Assembly (NCBI GenBank): GCA_947184155.2
Contig: CAMXCT020002721.1
Span: forward strand, 24,967-88,966
Reading direction: 5' to 3'
Origin: Cladocopium goreaui
Taxonomy: Eukaryota > Sar > Dinophyceae > Suessiales > Symbiodiniaceae
DNA: 64,000 nt
Notes under the pieces: model-generated
The model's database searches: none
Seen by the model: only the letters and a program-made list of their open reading frames with translations
Told to the model about the DNA's origin: nothing
In this document: positions 28,921 through 36,954 of the stretch, one piece after another
Position numbering within the stretch: the stretch's first letter is position 1
How the letters are laid out: each line of letters opens with the position of its first letter
Program-made: the position numbers and the translations under genes

Positions 28921-28957
28921 GTGGTACTTCTGGCCGTAGACTGGTCAGGGGTATCAC
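28921..28957 (+). repeat. CRTAGAC-loop hairpin, copy 7
   Basis: Inner element CTGGCCGTAGACTGGTCAG (28930-28948, no bulge); outer 7-bp stem GTGGTAC (28921-28927) with GTATCAC (28951-28957), one wobble pair. Confidence 0.82.
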
Positions 28958-28997
28958 GACGCTGGCCCCCCCAACTAATACCATTTGTGCACTGTCT

Positions 28998-29017
28998 CTG
29001 GCCGTAGACTGGTCCAG
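28998..29017 (+). repeat. CRTAGAC-loop hairpin, copy 8
   Basis: Inner element CTGGCCGTAGACTGGTCCAG, identical to copy 6. The outer stem is weak here. It ends 24 bp before the start codon of the polyprotein at 29042, the closest spacing of any copy to an ORF. Confidence 0.75.
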
Positions 29018-29041
29018 GGGCTTTGCCTCCCAATTCTGGTT

Positions 29042-29677
29042 ATGGACCTCCTTACTAGGCAGCAAGCGAAACACCATTGGTTCGAAGCTGATCCCCTAGC
29101 GCAATTTGATGACCTGTTGGAAGCCTTAGGCCTCTACAAGGACATTTCAATTGAGTACGGTTTGAATCAGTCTGTACATCATCAGTGGCGGTTTGGAGAC
29201 CCCCACAAAAAGTCCGGTGAACCTGATAGGCACGACTATGAGATAAAGGTCGTGGATGGTGTTGAGGTTGGGCCGGGACCAGTGTGGCACAGCCTGTATC
29301 GATGGATTGTCAGCCAAGCCGCTGACTTCCTAGCCTTCCATACTGTCTACCTCATCACTGACAATCGAGACCTTTTGGCGGAGACTGTGTCCAGCACCGC
29401 AGGGCTAAGTCACTGGCCCATGGTCGCTGCGTGGTGGAAGGAGCGAATACGATATGTGGGCCCGTATGGGGAACGTACCACAGTTGTATTTGTACCCATA
29501 TCGGCAGACACGGGGCTGGATAAGGTGCACCCCACGTGGGCTGGCACCTACATTTTGGATGCGTGTGTTTTTCTTTTCCCAGACATCAACTTTGCTCTCA
29601 TCGATAGTGACTGTGTGCCTGTAACACTGTTCGAAATTCAGGAGCTGTGGCTGTCATGTGCAGAGCATGACCCCTGA
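29042..29677 (+). CDS. Glycosyltransferase-like N-terminal domain of a polyprotein
   Basis: 211 residues from the ATG at 29042 to a TGA at 29675-29677. Near its end is GTYILDACVFLFP followed by FALIDSDCVPVTLFE, which has the DxD metal-binding signature and surroundings of a nucleotide-sugar glycosyltransferase fold; DYEIKVVDGV may be an earlier strand. I remember near-identical DSDCVPVTLFE motifs in dinoflagellate predicted proteins. The same frame is open immediately after the TGA for another 4.6 kb, so this is probably the first domain of a longer protein made by readthrough, or one interrupted by a nonsense change. Activity is not established by the sequence. Confidence 0.6.
   Translation: MDLLTRQQAKHHWFEADPLAQFDDLLEALGLYKDISIEYGLNQSVHHQWRFGDPHKKSGEPDRHDYEIKVVDGVEVGPGPVWHSLYRWIVSQAADFLAFHTVYLITDNRDLLAETVSSTAGLSHWPMVAAWWKERIRYVGPYGERTTVVFVPISADTGLDKVHPTWAGTYILDACVFLFPDINFALIDSDCVPVTLFEIQELWLSCAEHDP
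29675..29677 (+). promoter_or_regulatory. Single in-frame TGA between glycosyltransferase-like and helicase ORFs
   Basis: Context CCC TGA AAA GAA. The frame is open upstream from 28985 and downstream to 34288, so removing this one codon gives a continuous frame of about 1,770 codons. It could be a programmed readthrough site or a nonsense mutation. Confidence 0.6.
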
Positions 29678-32600
29678 AAAGAAGAATGCCGACAACCTGA
29701 AGCAATCCCGAGCAGTCCGATTGCCCCTGCACAGAAGAGAGCAAGATCAGTTGACACGGGACAAGCCACGCAACAGCAACCTGGCCCCCCTATCAAGCTG
29801 CCTAAATCACGGAGCGTAGAGAACCTTGTGGCCAGTGCTGTACGGTCGCCACCTCCTGCCCATACAGGAAATTTCGAGGATGAGGTTGACTTTGGTGGGT
29901 CAGAACCCTCGAGCCCACACCCAACTGAGCGGGAAGAAGAAAAGAGCAGAAACTCCACGCCCACGGCCCAGTCGTGTCCAGGATCGACTGACAAGCGAGC
30001 TACCACTGAAGCACAAAAACCTGTGGCCAACAAAGGTGTCATCCTGGTAAGTGAAGCCTTCACGGAAATCAATGCTGGACTAGTTATTGTGTTGGCATCT
30101 GGACATCGCAGCCCAATTCAGGAGTCTGACCTTGTGGACCCTGAGCGTGACCCAGATGAACTTGCCGCTATTGCCAGCACGGCCTACCTTGGCCATGTCG
30201 AAAGCTACCTATCGACCACCCAACCGCCTTGCGATACTGAAACTGCCGTGTCCAGTGGCTTGCTAGGATCACCGCTTTTAGGCACCGCCACTCGATGTGC
30301 GGCTGATTGGTGTCATGCCTGGAGCATATTGGGGCAATGGTCAGGTTTGGTCACTTTTCCTGTACCTGCAACGGGTCAGTGGCCTCGGCATGGACACTTG
30401 CGAGGCATCCTTGACGGCTTCCAAGGCAGACAACCCAATTTTCATAAGTGGGCCCGGCCCGCCTATGAGCAAGGGGCCCTGCCAACACTCAGTCTCCTCC
30501 CGGGCGAGGTTGCGATTAAAGTGTTACCAGGAGACAAGATTTATCAGGCTGTGGAAATTGAACCGGGCTTCATGAGCCCTGCCATACTGCATGGTTTTGG
30601 AACAAGGGCCAAGCAACGGCTACCATCGCGACTTGAGGAATTGGCGCAGTTTGGCTGGTTACCACTAGCAGCAGCCCTGTTTGGGACAGCAGAGTGGCAG
30701 CCACAGTGGCTCCACCACAACTTTCTCCCAGTCATAGGCCTGCGTGTCCATGCGAAGATCCCACCGTCCCCGCTCTCGTATCAGCAACAAGTGGCGCTGC
30801 TCGGCTTGTGGGAACGAAGACCTGCAATTGGAACTCAGTGCCGGGCCCTTGCCCAGGCCGCTGAACTCACATTTGGCCTCCCAACCGTTTTTCGCGCACC
30901 AGAGGATTGGACAACAGAAATGAAAGGAGAAGTATTTGATCTCGTGCAGTGTTCCCAGCGGATCTATATGGGGGATGCAGCCAACATTTCGCAAGCTCCG
31001 CAAGCTCTGGTTGATCGACCGAAGAAATGGGCACAATGGATTCTTTCGATGAATAGTCTGTGGCAAGAGGACTCTCCCCTGCCGGATCGACCCCTCACAG
31101 TGCACTGCAGTGGATTGGGTGGCGGGTTGCTAAGCCCTGACCATGAGTACGACATTTTCTTTCAGAATCATGCGCAAATGAAAGTGTATGGCCCCTCACT
31201 GGCGATGACAGATGATTGGGAGCAGCGCATCACTCAACTCGGGCTGACTAAAACTACGCATGAGTACGCAATCTACCAGCTTTTCTCCACTGCCCTGGGA
31301 TGGAGTGCATGGAAGGTATTTTTGCCGGATAGATTTGCCAATCGAAAGCTTCTGATCACCCGTGCTATACGGCTACTGACTGCGGCGACCATCCGGCCAG
31401 CACATGCAAGGCCTCCCCATCCCACATGGGTCACTGCAGTTCGTCAAATCTTCAGGTGCTATCACCCACAGGGCAAGTTGCTGCTTTTGCGAGCCTGTTT
31501 TCCTCATTATGTGACAGCATCCATCCCAGACGGAATTAGGGACATCGATGTACTTGGCTTCTCGGCGGGATCGTACACTGGATTGGCAATCCATAAAGTG
31601 CTCAATGAATTCGATTGCTTCCCAGGTACCACTAAGGTAGCAGCAATTGCCTCTCCGCCCGAAATGCTGAGGCTGGCAACTGGGGAACGAAGAGTGGTGC
31701 TTCTGCATTGTCTTGAGGACCGACTCTGCGTGTGGCATCCTGACACCCTCTCAGACCTTAGCTATAATGTCGTCCTCATCGACGGGCAGCCATCCTGGAG
31801 TGGCCGAGCACGACATGCATATGGCCACCTATTGTTTACACCAATTGAAGAAGGCACTCATCATATTGATTATCTCCAGATTACGACCCCGGAGGTCATA
31901 CCGCATGGGATACGATGTGAGGGGCTCTTACGAGTGCTCTCATGGGTTAGCTTTGATCTCCCTGATCATTGCAAACGCACCCTAAGTTCGCTTCTCCAGG
32001 CTGCTGGCAAGGGATGCCCTGATCTACATATGGTGCCATGTAATGGCAGAGATGTAAGAGATGACCCCCTTGCTACGGAACAGGATTTGCGACAGGTCTT
32101 GATTGACATGATCCCAATCCCTGGGCAGGCGAACGCGGAAGGGGGAGAACTCATGAGGAGCCTGCTAGCTGAATTCCTCCGTGGCTTCTCTCTGCGCACA
32201 TTGATCTTCCTGCTGGATATGGTGTTGCCTCAATTGGACGCTTACCATGCTGGTCGTCAGCTACAGCACTTACAACCCTGGACCAGCGTTGTGTTGGCGC
32301 AACGACAAGAGCGCGGTCAACCGGGAGTCGAGCTGGTGGTCCGATATGGATATGAGGCCTTTGCTGGTTTTCATGTGGTGCAGCTGCTCACAGAGGGTAT
32401 TCCTCTTTTGCTCTTCAGCGACCCGAAGGCGGTTCCTTCCGTGTCGCCATGGAGTCTGTGTGTAAATGGCAACTTAGGGAGGATGGAACCCATTCCCATG
32501 GCAGGTAGGGCACTGTTTGGGCGTTTCCAGCTCCCCGATGGCCCGCGTCGCTGTGCCATTTTCCTGGTCCAAGAAAAAGTAATGCAAGGTACTAGTCGAT

Positions 32601-34288
32601 CCGCGGATTCCCGTGCATACCGTCGAATTGCCCCAAAGTCACTTGAGCTAGTCCTGGTCTCCAGGCCTGTCGCATTTGCCTTTTGTGGCCGCCTTCTAGT
32701 GCAACAGCCAGCGGAGGTGGAATATTTTGACCCAGTGCGAGACTGGCCGCAACCTATTGTTTTCCGTGCAAGCTTCTCTGTGTTGATGGAAGAAATGGCA
32801 TTCCTTGGTGACACACGAAGTCGATGTGAATTGCTGGTTTTTGCACAGGCCAACCCGGCACGACTCCCACTGACAATGGGCATTCTCCAGCCCAATATCC
32901 CAGTGCGAAGGATGATGAGTGAACGCAGGACAAAACTGACAGATGCATTGGTCCGAGTGCTTTGTCGCCTATTGACACCCATTGGAGTTGTTCTCCCAGG
33001 TCCGCATGATGAGTATATGCGCGACAGCCTACTCTCTTTGGCAGGGCATGAGGATGGGCATGTCCTTACTGTGGCGGTAGCATTGCTCCTGGCGATCCTC
33101 ACTGGCCGTTCTGACCTTTGTATCGCAGGCGTTTTTGGTGCCGGAAAGACGCGTTCCCTGGCAGTTTTGTTAATTGCCCTCAGCTGCGAACTAAGTGACT
33201 TCTATGCGATCGTTTACACCAAAGAAAACGTTGCTGCAAAAGCCCTAGCTGACCAAATCAGTGACCTTGCCCCACCAACGCAAACAGCATTTGGACGGCT
33301 ACTGGGCCGCATCGAGGAAGGCAAGGGCGAAGCTTATGCAACAAAAATTGATGTTCGATGCAGTGATCGCAATAGAGTTATTGCTGAGAAACGCATTTTG
33401 ATTGCGACTGGAGGCTCCGCTACGGCGGAAATGGCCATGAAATACTCATCATTTAGTCTCTGGCTCTCCAAGGTGTGGCTTGCATTTATGGATGAAAGCC
33501 AGCAGTACGGCAATTACCATGAAATTGCCGCACTTGCTGCAATCCAGCAACCGGCACTGATTGTTTTTGTTGGTGACCACAGGCAAACACCTGGAGGCCT
33601 ATCCAAGGGAAGGGCTGCAGCAGCGAATAGGCAGAAGCTTCTTCACCGTCCCCTGTGGCTACGAGCCTTGAATCGCCCTGGTGATTATTTGCCCCCTGCC
33701 CGGCTCACCAAGTTAATTGCACTCCTCTGGCCGGATGCGAGCCAGGATAACGACTCTGAAGTGGCTGGGCTACTCAACCTTGGCCAAGCACCACACACAG
33801 GAATTTGGACTACTGAAACAACTGCCCAGCACCTACCAACTTCACTGGCGCGCCTTTTCAGTGAGGAAACGCTCAGCCATCTGAATGTTCAGAGTTGCCT
33901 GATTTCTGCAATACTAGCTGTCCTGCTTATTGCTACTGCGCCAGAAGAATTTGGCATCCCTGAGTGTACAACTACGGTGGAAGCAGCTGGCCTAGATGGT
34001 CCACATAGATGGGGTATCATACTGCCCAACAGCTCCAGAGTGTCCCTGTTGACGTACAAAGCCATCGTCGCAGTTAGGTACCCGGAATTGGTGCTACATG
34101 ATCAGGATCCCATCCAAATAGGCCATTTTGTCCCCCACGATCACACTGTTGGGCACGGAGGTTTCCGTACAGTGCTATGGGAAGTACCCAGAGATTCCAG
34201 AGACCTCCTGGCTGCTATTGAGGATATTGTAGTGTTTCTCAGTGCTATCGGGACCTCAATCAAGGAGCGACAGCGCAGCTCCTGGTAA
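29678..34288 (+). CDS. Large protein with alpha/beta-hydrolase-like domain and SF1 helicase
   Basis: About 1,537 codons in frame with the upstream ORF; no ATG start is needed if the TGA is read through (GTG at 29828 otherwise). The first 130 residues are Pro/Ser/Glu-rich. At 31555-31581 GFSAGSYTG matches the nucleophile elbow G-x-S-x-G of alpha/beta hydrolases, with KVAAIASPPEM after it. Helicase motifs: Walker A GVFGAGKTRS (33129-33158), DESQQ (motif II, about 33490) and VGDHRQTP (motif III, about 33568), characteristic of superfamily 1 helicases of the UPF1/DNA2 type. The frame ends at 34288 before the last motifs, which are found in the next two frames. Likely an RNA or DNA unwinding enzyme of a large mobile or viral-like unit; the role is inferred. 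Confidence 0.72.
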   Translation, partial: KEECRQPEAIPSSPIAPAQKRARSVDTGQATQQQPGPPIKLPKSRSVENLVASAVRSPPPAHTGNFEDEVDFGGSEPSSPHPTEREEEKSRNSTPTAQSCPGSTDKRATTEAQKPVANKGVILVSEAFTEINAGLVIVLASGHRSPIQESDLVDPERDPDELAAIASTAYLGHVESYLSTTQPPCDTETAVSSGLLGSPLLGTATRCAADWCHAWSILGQWSGLVTFPVPATGQWPRHGHLRGILDGFQGRQPNFHKWARPAYEQGALPTLSLLPGEVAIKVLPGDKIYQAVEIEPGFMSPAILHGFGTRAKQRLPSRLEELAQFGWLPLAAALFGTAEWQPQWLHHNFLPVIGLRVHAKIPPSPLSYQQQVALLGLWERRPAIGTQCRALAQAAELTFGLPTVFRAPEDWTTEMKGEVFDLVQCSQRIYMGDAANISQAPQALVDRPKKWAQWILSMNSLWQEDSPLPDRPLTVHCSGLGGGLLSPDHEYDIFFQNHAQMKVYGPSLAMTDDWEQRITQLGLTKTTHEYAIYQLFSTALGWSAWKVFLPDRFANRKLLITRAIRLLTAATIRPAHARPPHPTWVTAVRQIFRCYHPQGKLLLLRACFPHYVTASIPDGIRDIDVLGFSAGSYTGLAIHKVLNEFDCFPGTTKVAAIASPPEMLRLATGERRVVLLHCLEDRLCVWHPDTLSDLSYNVVLIDGQPSWSGRARHAYGHLLFTPIEEGTHHIDYLQITTPEVIPHGIRCEGLLRVLSWVSFDLPDHCKRTLSSLLQAAGKGCPDLHMVPCNGRDVRDDPLATEQDLRQVLIDMIPIPGQANAEGGELMRSLLAEFLRGFSLRTLIFLLDMVLPQLDAYHAGRQLQHLQPWTSVVLAQRQERGQPGVELVVRYGYEAFAGFHVVQLLTEGIPLLLFSDPKAVPSVSPWSLCVNGNLGRMEPIPMAGRALFGRFQLPDGPRRCAIFLVQEKVMQGTSRSADSRAYRRIAPKSLELVLVSRPVAFAFCGRLLVQQPAEVEYFDPVRDWPQPIVFRASFSVLMEEMAFLGDTRSRCELLVFAQANPARLPLTMGILQPNIPVRRMMSERRTKLTDALVRVLCRLLTPIGVVLPGPHDEYMRDSLLSLAGHEDGHVLTVAVALLLAILTGRSDLCIAGVFGAGKTRSLAVLLIALSCELSDFYAIVYTKENVAAKALADQISDLAPPTQTAFGRLLGRIEEGKGEAYATKIDVRCSDRNRVIAEKRILIATGGSATAEMAMKYSSFSLWLSKVWLAFMDESQQYGNYHEIAALAAIQQPALIVFVGDHRQTPGGLSKGRAAAANRQKLLHRPLWLRALNRPGDYLPPARLTKLIALLWPDASQDNDSEVAGLLNLGQAPHTGIWTTETTAQHLPTSLARLFSEETLSHLNVQSCLISAILAVLLIATAPEEFGIPECTTTVEAAGLDGPHRWGIILPNSSRVSLLTYKAIVAVRYPELVLHDQDPIQIGHFVPHDHTVGHGGFRTVLWEVPRDSRDLLAAIEDIVVFLSAIGTSIKERQRSSW

Positions 34289-34305
34289 TGTGAAATCGCA
34301 CGGCA

Positions 34306-36620
34306 GTGCACACACAACTCCTGCAGCATGGCTTTCAGGCAGCTTGGTTTGGAGGCCTGCGAATAGCCACAACTTCGTCTGCAGCAGGGGCCACCGCGCG
34401 AATAGCAGTTGTTGTCCAGACAGGGTGTGGTTTCCTCAGCGGGGGCCGTCGGGGAGCAACGTTGACTGTCTTGGGCGAGCCACTGTCGCGCTCACCAGAG
34501 CCATTAAACATACATACATTGTCTCCCCCATTGATATGGCTGGGCTGATTGGGATGGCTCAGACGCTTGCGGTCTATCACTACGGGTACTACACCCTTAA
34601 AGATAGACTTGTCCAGTTTCATGAGCCCAAGCACGTGCCATCGGACGCAGAAGCGGTCCTTGAGTGGGGACTCAATACACCTTTTAATTCACAAGACAAA
34701 CCGCCCCTTGCCATTGCTATGGTAGTGACCGTGAATGGCGTGCGATCCCTGAGAAGGTATCGGCTGGTCATTGCACAAAAGTCAAAGCTGCGGCTTACGC
34801 AGGAAGTCAATGCAGCGTTAGCCTCCCACAGTCGTGACCACCGCCTCACGGCGAGTAGTTTCTTTCCGTGTTCTATTGATAGGGAATACCTGTATGGCTA
34901 TGCCGGCGATGGATATCGCTCTCCACTTTGGCTGTGTGCTTCCCACAATGGCTCCCCAGTTCTTGTACACAGGCTCAGAGGAAGCAAGATATATTTTCAT
35001 CAAGCCACCAAAGACCGGCGAATATTACTCATCCCAGGTATCCACTATTTTGATGCTCATAGGCTGCAACCACTGCTATTGCAAGCTCCTGCGCTGCAAG
35101 TGCATATGAGAGAGAGCCCTCTGGTAGGCCCTGAAGGGGCTGGCAAGACAGTGGATGATCCCTCGTCGGAGGAAGAGCAAGCCACCACTGAAAGTGAATC
35201 TGAGGTAGAGAAAGAAGACGATGACGAGGATACACCTCCGGAGGAACCATGGTGCCCGCCAATCCCACCGGCAGTGGATGATCCTACGGAAATGGAAATC
35301 AAAGGTGCTGCGGACAAGCTGGCCACTATGATGAACAGTTCACAGCCTCAAGCCAACGTTTTCTATCAGCCCGACAACCTAGGTGCTCTTCCACACCTGT
35401 GGCTGCAAGCCAAGCTCACTATCTCCCTGACGTCTATGCAGGAAAAGTTTGCCCGCCTTTTCATGTCAATTGCGTCAGAGCTGTGGCTGCGGGATGCGAT
35501 CGATACTGTTGAGGAGGTATTTGCACATGCTGCCCGTAGTTTCACACTCCGGCTGGCTGAAACACTTTCGCAGTACATATGCTCGCTCACTCGACGAGCA
35601 GAGTCTCTGGCTACCCCAGAGACGGAATGCCTGCTGTATGCCACTTTTTGGTTTCGTCCAATTCTCTCTGAGCTCATTGGGGCAGCCAAAGAGAGTGCAG
35701 AAGTGAACCGAAAACGTGCCCCCAGTGGCCCTGTGAAAGTTGTCGTCACAAACCAGCCCCACTCTCGGCGCCACACCGGGGTCGACCTGGTTAGTGGGAC
35801 TTCGGCCTTACTGGCGTGGTTTCCGGCTAGCTGGGCCAGCAGGATTGCGCCGTGTTTTTTAGGGGAAGAAGGCGGTGCCATCCAAGCCCCACAAGAGGTT
35901 TCCTTCTCATGTCCCCATCGAGTTTTTGAGGGGCTGCAGAGAGAAGCGGTTGATCAAGTACCGCAGGCAGTTAAATTCACTGACAAAAACGCTCCAGGAT
36001 TGAGTCTGGCCTTGGACGAGGAATTCCAAGCAGCTGACTGCTTTTCAGAACTCATCCGAGGGTACACAATGGGTGTAGTCGAACCCTACATCATGATGGG
36101 CCTGCAACCCACTGGACCCACGAGAGTCAACCTGGAAGTAATTGTACCATCCCCCAAAGGACTTACCCCTGCAATGTGGAAGCAGACAGCCACTCTGTGT
36201 CCACTTGAGTGGCCGTCCAACTATAGCCTCCTGAGGTTGTGGCATACGCCCAAAAGTTTCCACCAGTATGCTGCACAACTCAAGCAGCAAGTACAGCATC
36301 GCCATATGTTCACTCACTGGGAAGTCAACCGCGCTAAGTTAGCAAGCAGGGTGCTGTTCCAACGACCAGCCCATTACTTACCAGAAACGATTCTGCAACA
36401 GCACGTGCGAGAGCGTACCTTCCCTGATCGGAAACTACGCAGAAGAGCACCAGATAATGACGTGGTTACTTTTCAAACTAAATGCAACGAGCTACGTCTC
36501 CCGGCTGCAAGGGCAGAAAGGGCGAACCCTGTCTCCTTTGCAATTGGGAACAGCTGGAATGATACTCTCCGAGCAGACAAGCAACACCACCTCGAATATA
36601 CTACACGAAGTCAGACATAG
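34306..36620 (+). CDS. SF1 helicase C-terminal motifs and acidic/unknown tail (frameshifted)
   Basis: Frame 1 (34306 to about 34473) gives IAVVVQTGCGFLSGG, then frame 3 from 34473 gives GRATVALTRAIKHTYIV, the helicase motif VI (VALTRA). Both frame changes are of the -1 type and complete the helicase that starts upstream. The remaining 700 residues contain a strongly acidic linker (about 35150-35240, SEEEQATTESESEVEKEDDD-like) and then a helical region (LATMMNSSQ, EKFARLFMSIASELWLRD) of unknown role. The stop is at 36618-36620. No domain recognised after the helicase. Confidence 0.65.
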
Positions 36621-36838
36621 ATTCTTTCCTTCCTTCTCCCCCGCTGGCTATTTGGGTCGCACTATCTGCACTGTCTCTGTGTCCTTTTGGTCTGATGCAG
36701 TTTTCTCTTTTGGCCCCCCTTGCTGCGGTTGGTTGGGGCCCTTTTTGCTCCGGTAGGGACCTAACCTTTAGCTCCTCCATGTCCTGCATGTCCCTCACTA
36801 GTTCTGACCATTTGGCTTTTGAATTTCCACTGGCGTAT

Positions 36839-36880
36839 CTGTCCATAGACGTGACAGGTGCACTGGTGCCTCATCCTCCC
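36839..36880 (+). repeat. CRTAGAC-loop hairpin, copy 9
   Basis: Inner stem CTGTC/GACAG (36839-36843 with 36853-36857), loop CATAGACGT, followed by GTGCAC. Perfect 5-bp stem with a fourth pair (T-A) not used by the other sub-groups except copy 10. Located 220 bp after the helicase ORF stop. Confidence 0.82.
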
Positions 36881-36911
36881 AATAGTATGGTGTTTGGGCT
36901 AGTTTTTCTTT

Positions 36912-36954
36912 GTACTTATGTGTCTGTCCGTAGACGTGACAGGTGCACTCGTAC
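36912..36954 (+). repeat. CRTAGAC-loop hairpin, copy 10
   Basis: Inner stem CTGTC/GACAG (36924-36928 with 36938-36942), loop CGTAGACGT; next pair GTG/CAC (36920-36922 with 36946-36948) and outer GTAC/GTAC (36912 and 36951). 66 bp spacing from copy 9. Confidence 0.83.

Larger units (their letters stand above)
27955..29041 (+). other. Non-coding, T/C-rich region with four conserved hairpins
   Basis: About 1.1 kb ahead of the glycosyltransferase-like ORF. The second half is very T- and C-rich and produces hydrophobic open frames (for example from 28557) that I do not accept as genes. Four members of the CRTAGAC-loop hairpin family lie at 28482-28521, 28791-28828, 28921-28957 and 28998-29017, the last only 24 bp before the ATG at 29042. 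Confidence 0.6.

Noticed and set aside
28517-29099. Overlapping hydrophobic ORFs ahead of the glycosyltransferase-like gene
   Set aside because: Pyrimidine-rich composition opens several frames, and the ORFs run through the conserved hairpins.
29042-36620. The helicase region as an integrated RNA virus genome
   Set aside because: The helicase motifs are of the UPF1/DNA2 kind and no RNA-dependent RNA polymerase or capsid motif is visible nearby.
16845-36954. The CRTAGAC hairpins as hammerhead ribozymes or iron-responsive elements
   Set aside because: No CTGANGA/GAAA core and no CAGTG loop with a bulged C; the loop is 9 nt with a different consensus.
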